In this document: positions 59,531 through 64,000 of the stretch, piece after piece
How the letters are laid out: each line of letters starts with the position of its first letter
Numbering within the stretch: the first letter of the stretch is position 1
NCBI GenBank assembly: GCA_045531965.1
Contig: JAZSFA010000164.1
Location: 22,556-86,555 of the forward strand
Length of the DNA: 64,000 bases
Reading direction: 5' to 3'
DNA from: CAMEON01 sp045531965
GTDB taxonomy: Bacteria > Bacillota > Clostridia > Oscillospirales > CAG-272
Notes under the pieces: generated by a model
Told to the model about the DNA's origin: nothing
Databases searched by the model: none
The model's input: the letters and a program-made list of their open reading frames with translations, nothing else
Translations under genes and position numbers: made by a program

Positions 59531-61274
59531 GTTCCTCACCTCCCTTGGTCTGTTGTTCGTAAATCTCACGGTAAATATCGCAAGAGGTCAAAAGCTCGTC
59601 ATGGGTTCCCTGCGCTACTACGGCACCATTTTCCATCACAAGGATCAGATCAGCATCCTGCACCGAGGACACACGTTGAGCAATGATGATCTTGGTGGTC
59701 TCGGGTATGTAGGACTTGAATCCCGCACGAATAAGCGCGTCCGTCTTGGTATCCACCGCCGAGGTGGAGTCGTCCAAAATAAGGATCTTGGGCTTTTTGA
59801 GCAGTGCGCGGGCAATGCAAAGCCGCTGCTTCTGACCGCCGGATACGTTGGTACCGCCCTGCTCGATGTGGGTTTCGTATCCATCGGGGAAAGTCGAAAC
59901 AAAATCATGCGCCTGCGCCAGTTTGCAAGCCTCGATCAGCTCCTCGTCGGTGGCGTTCTCGTTACCCCAGCGGAGATTCTCCTTGATCGTACCTGAGAAC
60001 AGCAGATTCTTCTGCAAAACCATGGCAACCTGACCGCGCAAGGTGTCCAAATCATACTCACGGACATCCACGCCGCCCACCTTGACCGATCCTTCGGTCA
60101 CGTCGTACAGACGAGGAATCAGCTGAACAAGGGTGGATTTACTGGAGCCTGTGCCGCCCAGAATACCCACAGTCATGCCCGACTCGATATGGAGTTCCAC
60201 ATCTGCCAACGCAAACCTGTCTGCCTTTTCGGAGTACTTAAAGCTGACCGCGTGGAAATCCACCGACCCGTCCTTCACTTCGGTCACCGCGTTGGCTGGC
60301 GACACCAGATTGGACTGCTCATCCAGCACTTCACCGACACGTTTCATAGATTCTGAGGACATGGTGATGATCACGTAGATCATGTTGAGCATCATCAGCT
60401 GCATGAGGATCGCCATACCATAAGTCAGCATGGCGGACATATCGCCCACATTCAAAGCAGTTCCGCCCGATTTGATGATCATCTGAGAACCAACAGACAG
60501 CACAAAAATCATGTTAGCGTTTACGCAGAGCTGCATCAGAGGGTTGTTGCAGGCGACGATCCGTTCGGCGCGGGTAAAATCGCCGCGAATGTCTTCAGCG
60601 GCAGCACCAAACTTTTCCTTTTCGTGATCTTCACGGGAGAAACCCTTGACCACACGAGCGCCGCGAACGTTTTCTTCAATAGACTCGTTCAGTCTGTCAT
60701 ATTTTCGGAATACCGCCCTGAAAGCTGGCATGGCTTTGCGGCTGACGATGAACAGTCCCATGCCCAAAAGAGGCACCAACACCACAAAGGACATCGCCAG
60801 AAGTCCGCCCATATAAAACGCCATGATGATGGAGAATATCAGCATCAGAGGCGCGCGGATCGCGGTTCGGATGATCATCATGTAGGACATCTGTATGTTA
60901 TTGACATCCGTGGTCAGACGGGTGACCAAGGAGGTCGCAGAAAACTTGTCCACGTTTTGGAAGGAGAAGGCTTGAATCCGATCAAAGATGTCATTTCGCA
61001 GGTTGCGTGCAAAGCCCGATGAAGCTTTGGCACACGTATACGCGGCAACACCGCCGCAAGTCAAGGAAAGCGCAGCCATTCCCACAAGAAGCAAACCCGT
61101 CAAGAGAATCCGCTTCATCTCCAATGCATCTCCCGCATCTCTGATATAGTTGATCAGGTCGGCGGTGATGAAAGGAATGAACGTCTCAACGATCGCTTCT
61201 GCCACGATGAAAATCAACGTCAGAATCGAAGCTGTTTTAAACTCTCTGACGCTCGCAATTAAGCGTTTCAGCAT
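59511..61274 (-). CDS. Heterodimeric ABC exporter subunit, degenerate site
   Basis: 587 residues, six membrane helices and an ATPase domain: Walker A GGTGSSKSTLVQL, signature NVSGGQKQRLCIARAL, Walker B ILILDDSTSAVD. The catalytic Glu after Walker B is Asp, which marks the degenerate site of asymmetric exporters (TM287-type). That explains why it pairs with the gene at 57575. Promoter TTGACA-17-TATAAT at 61368-61396 starts the two-gene operon. ATG 61274 follows AAAGGATGTTATC. Confidence 0.93.
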   Translation of the reverse strand: MLKRLIASVREFKTASILTLIFIVAEAIVETFIPFITADLINYIRDAGDALEMKRILLTGLLLVGMAALSLTCGGVAAYTCAKASSGFARNLRNDIFDRIQAFSFQNVDKFSATSLVTRLTTDVNNIQMSYMMIIRTAIRAPLMLIFSIIMAFYMGGLLAMSFVVLVPLLGMGLFIVSRKAMPAFRAVFRKYDRLNESIEENVRGARVVKGFSREDHEKEKFGAAAEDIRGDFTRAERIVACNNPLMQLCVNANMIFVLSVGSQMIIKSGGTALNVGDMSAMLTYGMAILMQLMMLNMIYVIITMSSESMKRVGEVLDEQSNLVSPANAVTEVKDGSVDFHAVSFKYSEKADRFALADVELHIESGMTVGILGGTGSSKSTLVQLIPRLYDVTEGSVKVGGVDVREYDLDTLRGQVAMVLQKNLLFSGTIKENLRWGNENATDEELIEACKLAQAHDFVSTFPDGYETHIEQGGTNVSGGQKQRLCIARALLKKPKILILDDSTSAVDTKTDALIRAGFKSYIPETTKIIIAQRVSSVQDADLILVMENGAVVAQGTHDELLTSCDIYREIYEQQTKGGEEHESDER

Positions 61275-61367
61275 GATAACATCCTTTCTTTACTCTTGGA
61301 ATATCTGAAATCTTACGGTTATTTTGAATGTCTTGCAACCACCATTCAGACAACCGTTAACCTTTTA

Positions 61368-61396
61368 ATTATATAACATTTTCAGAAAGATGTCAA
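61368..61396 (-). promoter_or_regulatory. Promoter of the ABC exporter operon
   Basis: TTGACA (61396-61391), 17-base spacer, TATAAT (61373-61368) on the minus strand, with a leader of about 90 bases. Confidence 0.88.
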
Positions 61397-61427
61397 GTGT
61401 TTCGTTCCAAGAAACACAGAATCTTCA

Positions 61428-61464
61428 CAATAAAAAGAAAACCCGGACAGGCAGTGTCCGGGTT
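61428..61464 (-). terminator. Terminator, inner of a pair
   Basis: Stem AACCCGGACA / TGTCCGGGTT with a 5-base loop, followed on the minus strand by TTCTTTTTATT. With the next terminator it separates the small membrane genes from the exporter operon. The 303-base interval 61275-61577 holds only this pair and the exporter promoter. Confidence 0.88.
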
Positions 61465-61512
61465 AGGTGTATGTTTATTGATTGTATATGTCAGAAGCGC
61501 ACGTGGACAGAC

Positions 61513-61561
61513 AAAAAAGATCCCCGCCGGAGCCCGATACAGGATCGGGACGGCGGGGGGG
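61513..61561 (-). terminator. Terminator after the small membrane protein operon
   Basis: Interrupted GC stem (CCCCGCCG ... CCCGAT / ATCGGG ... CGGCGGGG) followed by ATCTTTTTTG on the minus strand, just after the stop at 61578. Confidence 0.85.
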
Positions 61562-61577
61562 TGAATATCCTGTGAAG

Positions 61578-62303
61578 TTATATTAAATTCAGAACATTCA
61601 TAACAAGCATGTTTCCACCGACACCGAAGATCAAGATCAAAACGGCAAGCCATCCCCATTTTCTACCATTATCCGGAATGATAAACAAATCGTCAGCGAC
61701 AATATGTAAAACGAAACCGGACAGAATGAAGGTAAAAAACGAAATGTTGGCGTTTATGAGAAATAACCAGTTTGGAACGGTGTCTTGCGATAATGTAAGC
61801 ACTCCACACCAAAAGACAATGCCTAACATGCTGCTGCTGCAAAAATATATTCGTCTGAAAGGAATAACATCTTCCCGTGTAAGCGCAATATCGTCCTTTA
61901 CGCTCTCCTTATAACTTTTAAAAGACGACCGCGGATGTGGACTATAAGTGCAGTGTATATGGCATAAAGCAAAAATATCTTTTTTTAACCACCGTTTCAT
62001 GAGGAAATGACCTATAATCCAAAAGATTATCGCTATATACGGCATGAAAAACAGGCTCGCAAGCGAGGTATATAGAAAAGAGACAGCAATCAGCTTGAAA
62101 CGAATCAGGTCAGTGATCGTTTCGTGCCGCCATCTTTTGGATATGCGTCGGATGCCGATGATGATAAACACGACGAAAGAAAATACCAGAAATAACCCAC
62201 CCAGCAGGATCAGCATCTGCGTCAGGCTTTCCCATGAGGTGAACGTAAAGATCCACCGCGGTATATTTTTCAAAAAGTTACCACTGTATTGGATAGCGTT
62301 CAT
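61578..62303 (-). CDS. Multi-pass membrane protein, unknown
   Basis: 241 residues with five or six membrane helices, including MLILLGGLFLVFSFVVFIII near 30, IAVSFLYTSLASLFFMPYIA, IYFCSSSMLGIVFWCGVL and WGWLAVLILIFGVGGNMLVM near the end. A basic cytoplasmic loop between (HCTYSPHPRSSFKSYKE). The ATG overlaps the stop of the gene before it by 4 bases. I do not recognise the family. It belongs to a run of four small membrane genes that starts at 63534. Confidence 0.65.
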   Translation of the reverse strand: MNAIQYSGNFLKNIPRWIFTFTSWESLTQMLILLGGLFLVFSFVVFIIIGIRRISKRWRHETITDLIRFKLIAVSFLYTSLASLFFMPYIAIIFWIIGHFLMKRWLKKDIFALCHIHCTYSPHPRSSFKSYKESVKDDIALTREDVIPFRRIYFCSSSMLGIVFWCGVLTLSQDTVPNWLFLINANISFFTFILSGFVLHIVADDLFIIPDNGRKWGWLAVLILIFGVGGNMLVMNVLNLI

Positions 62304-62773
62304 CTTTTTTTCTCCGCAACCGAAATTTTCGTTCTTGGCAAATAATAAATCAAATAGTGCCGCTCATTTTCAACATCCTGATCCGTTTCGATTCTGATCA
62401 GCTCATCCGTCTGCAAATTTTTAATGATCGGGGTACGATGTGTTGTGGGAGGCTCTGCGCCATCATCTTCATCATAAAAAGTGACAACAACACCATCTAT
62501 GACTGTATATTTCTTCTCTTTCAGCAATCTGTAATCACGAATATATGGAAGCAAAGCGATAAATGTTCCTAACAAAACGCCTGCCTCGAAAATCCCACAA
62601 ACACATAAGCTCAGCAACTTGGTATTTTCCTTCATATCCACGATTGTGACTATTTCGTAATAAGCTAACAGAGAAGCTACAAGCAAAAATGTTGCTATCA
62701 AAATAAGTATGGTCATTGCACCCAGTGTAGTTACAAAACTTTCCTTCCATCTATTATATAGCTTTTCTTCCAT
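62300..62773 (-). CDS. Two-helix membrane protein with soluble tail, unknown
   Basis: 157 residues. Two membrane helices (about 15-40 and 55-77; VTTLGAMTILILIATFLLVA, CVCGIFEAGVLLGTFIALLP), then a soluble beta-rich tail of about 75 residues (KYTVIDGVVVTFYDEDDGAE, IIKNLQTDELIRIETD). Helix-helix-beta layout is similar to the proteins at 63121-63534. Overlaps the next gene by 4 bases. No family recognised. Confidence 0.65.
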   Translation of the reverse strand: MEEKLYNRWKESFVTTLGAMTILILIATFLLVASLLAYYEIVTIVDMKENTKLLSLCVCGIFEAGVLLGTFIALLPYIRDYRLLKEKKYTVIDGVVVTFYDEDDGAEPPTTHRTPIIKNLQTDELIRIETDQDVENERHYLIYYLPRTKISVAEKKR

Positions 62774-62821
62774 CTATTCTCCGTTTCTTGCGTGAGTTTT
62801 ACGGCATAGACTCATAATCGA

Positions 62822-63064
62822 TCACATTTTTCCCGTATAGTGCAAAACAAATCCGATCCAAAAGAGGATCGGAACACCGATGAAAAACAGGCTGACGAAT
62901 ATTTTGAATTTCAATCGATTGTATTCATGATCCTGAATGTCCTGCCCCCATTTTTTCACCGCGCTTTTGTGGACGCGATCCTCTATAGAAAGTCCCACGC
63001 GCATGACGGCAAAATAGGCGGCGAACCATAGGATGTGGGCTAAAACGATATAAAATATGTCCAT
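62822..63064 (-). CDS. Small two-helix membrane protein
   Basis: 80 residues: helix at 1-24 (FYIVLAHILWFAAYFAVMRV), charged middle (EDRVHKSAVKKWGQDIQDHE), helix at 54-74 (FKIFVSLFFIGVPILFWIGF). In series with its neighbours. The ribosome site is weak (GAGGGATAATC seven bases upstream). Unknown function. Confidence 0.6.
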   Translation of the reverse strand: MDIFYIVLAHILWFAAYFAVMRVGLSIEDRVHKSAVKKWGQDIQDHEYNRLKFKIFVSLFFIGVPILFWIGFVLHYTGKM

Positions 63065-63120
63065 GATTATCCCTCAACAAGTCCTCTGCGACGACAGCGG
63101 ATATTTTCTGCAAGATTGTT

Positions 63121-63534
63121 TCAGGTATACACTTGACAACACACGACAATCTCTGTGTTTTTTCCATATATAACGATTCCTTCATGAGTTCCATCGGGAA
63201 TTGTATACGCAGCAACAGACAACGTCTTCTTTTCCCCATCTTCGCTTACGATGTGAAGCTTCCGATTTTCGTAAGTAAATGTTCCGGTATAAACAACATA
63301 ATTTTGATTGCTTATATCTGACACGGTGGAATAGATCGAATGTGCGCCTATGATGGTCGCGCCTACAATAAAAATACTGCAAACCAAAGCAATCATTTTA
63401 TGTTTGCTTTTTTCAAATTGTTTTTTGGCGAATGGATAGATAATAACAGCAGCAGCGATAATAAGCAAACAGATGATGACCATGATCCAACAAGACTTCG
63501 TCAGAATACCTGCATATGCATCAAAATCGTTCAT
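63121..63534 (-). CDS. Two-helix membrane protein with beta-rich tail, unknown
   Basis: 137 residues. Helices at about 15-35 and 46-65 (IMVIICLLIIAAAVIIYPFA, LVCSIFIVGATIIGAHSIYS), then YVVYTGTFTYENRKLHIVSE and GIVIYGKNTEIVVC. First gene of the small membrane-protein run, with AAAGGAGATACCC ribosome site and a strong promoter at 63649-63677, next to the rRNA operon end. Unknown function. Confidence 0.65.
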   Translation of the reverse strand: MNDFDAYAGILTKSCWIMVIICLLIIAAAVIIYPFAKKQFEKSKHKMIALVCSIFIVGATIIGAHSIYSTVSDISNQNYVVYTGTFTYENRKLHIVSEDGEKKTLSVAAYTIPDGTHEGIVIYGKNTEIVVCCQVYT

Positions 63535-63648
63535 GGGTATCTCCTTTTATTATGTGACTATCATCGAGCTGATAGTATAATATATTGTCCTTTCACTTAT
63601 GCAGACGATATTTTCAAAAGAATCTTACAGCCTTTTGCATTTTAGTTT

Positions 63649-63677
63649 ATTATATCATATTTTTTAGAATCTGTCAA
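63649..63677 (-). promoter_or_regulatory. Promoter of the small membrane-protein genes
   Basis: TTGACA (63677-63672), 17-base spacer, TATAAT (63654-63649); leader of about 110 bases before ATG 63534. Confidence 0.8.
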
Positions 63678-63682
63678 ACCCA

Positions 63683-63718
63683 TAGAAAAAGAAAAAAGAC
63701 CCTTCCGAAGAAGCGTCT
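63683..63718 (-). terminator. Terminator of the rRNA operon
   Basis: Stem AGAC-G-CTTC / GAAG-G-GTCT with a TTCG tetraloop, followed by a T-tract TTTTTTCTTTTTC on the minus strand, about 100 bases after the 23S end. Confidence 0.8.
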
Positions 63719-63821
63719 CGTCTCTATTCTCTTTCCAACCAAAAGAAGAAGATTCAAGTTTGAAAAAGAAACTCAAACCATTTTGTAGAAACTCAAACCT
63801 GTCACGGTTAGGTGACAGAAG

Positions 63822-64000
63822 TTCAAGCCCTCGGTCAATTAGTATCGGTCAGCTGAATGCATTACTGCACTTACACCTCCGACCTATCAACTTGTAGTCT
63901 ACAAGTGACCTTACCCATTTAAAATGGGGGATATCTCATCTTGAAGCACGTTTCACGCTTAGATGCCTTCAGCGTTTATCGCAACCGCACGCGGCTACCC
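63822..64000 (-). rRNA. rrl: 23S ribosomal RNA, 3' end (partial)
   Basis: The minus strand reads GATAAACGCTGAAGGCATC, TAAGCGTGAAACGTGCTTCA, AGATGAGATATCCCCCAT and GCTGACCGATACTAATTGAC, then CGAGGGCTTGAAC, the conserved 3' end of 23S rRNA (helices 99-101 region). The gene continues beyond the right edge. The exact 3' end is set at the TTGAAC and could be off by several bases. No 5S gene follows before the terminator. Confidence 0.95.

Noticed and set aside
57638..59686. Open frame of 682 codons on the plus strand
   Set aside because: Antisense to the ABC exporter subunits; His-rich, no domain.
61393..61659. Small minus-strand frame of 88 codons
   Set aside because: It crosses two terminators and the end of the membrane gene; no ribosome site.

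Overview
The window looks like chromosomal DNA of a fermentative, Gram-positive-type member of the class Clostridia, probably an uncultured gut lineage. Evidence: ylxM-ffh-rpsP-khpA order, zapA and a U32 protein next to rsgA, a SleB-type cortex hydrolase (suggesting sporulation), many lipoproteins with Thr/Glu/Pro linkers, ECF promoters of the SigW type, strong AGGAGG ribosome sites and near-perfect TTGACA-17-TATAAT promoters. GC is moderate with a preference for CCC proline codons. Order or family cannot be fixed from sequence reading alone.

Layout. 1-17108 (minus strand): a surface peptide-scavenging locus. A 2476-residue cell-wall subtilisin with BspA-type leucine-rich repeats and a C-terminal membrane anchor is followed by a GLUG-type lipoprotein, an unusually long family 5 peptide-binding lipoprotein, OppB, OppC, OppD and OppF, a small membrane protein, and a secreted phosphodiester-glycosidase-type protein that runs off the left edge. 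17399-25375 (plus): a run of secreted proteins. These are a TlpA-thioredoxin lipoprotein and a paralogue sharing an unassigned C-terminal module, a Cna-B-like lipoprotein, a CBM9-like surface protein with a GGC tail, and a small low-complexity lipoprotein. A SleB cortex hydrolase follows (25623-26690).

26734-35860 (minus): operon zapA, U32 peptidase/hydroxylase-like, rsgA, a TIR-Sel1 repeat protein, a small membrane protein and gpsA. 36044-37377 (plus): proB (no PUA domain) with a YfcE-type phosphodiesterase. 37433-47608 (minus): PrsA-like foldase, mfd, pth, a polysaccharide flippase, an SH3b lipoprotein and DegV. 47915-48574 (plus): membrane-bound Xre regulator. 48708-51133 (minus): khpA, rpsP, ffh, ylxM.

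51388-54451 (plus): an ECF sigma factor, its overlapping membrane anti-sigma candidate, and a lipoprotein serpin, preceded by a SigW-like promoter. 54492-57291 (minus): argH and argG, with a strong promoter flanked by ARG-box-like palindromes. 57575-61274 (minus): a heterodimeric ABC exporter with one degenerate site. 61578-63534 (minus): four small membrane proteins of unknown function. 63822-64000 (minus): the 3' end of a 23S rRNA gene, with no 5S gene before its terminator.

The most interesting points are the sigma/anti-sigma/serpin operon, the subtilisin-Opp locus, the shared unassigned module of the two lipoproteins at 17399-21673, the TIR-Sel1 protein inside a housekeeping operon, and a family of composite palindromic intergenic elements at 930-1003, 43188-43426, 55880-56056 and 57500-57573. 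I saw no tRNA genes, CRISPR arrays, transposases or prophage genes.
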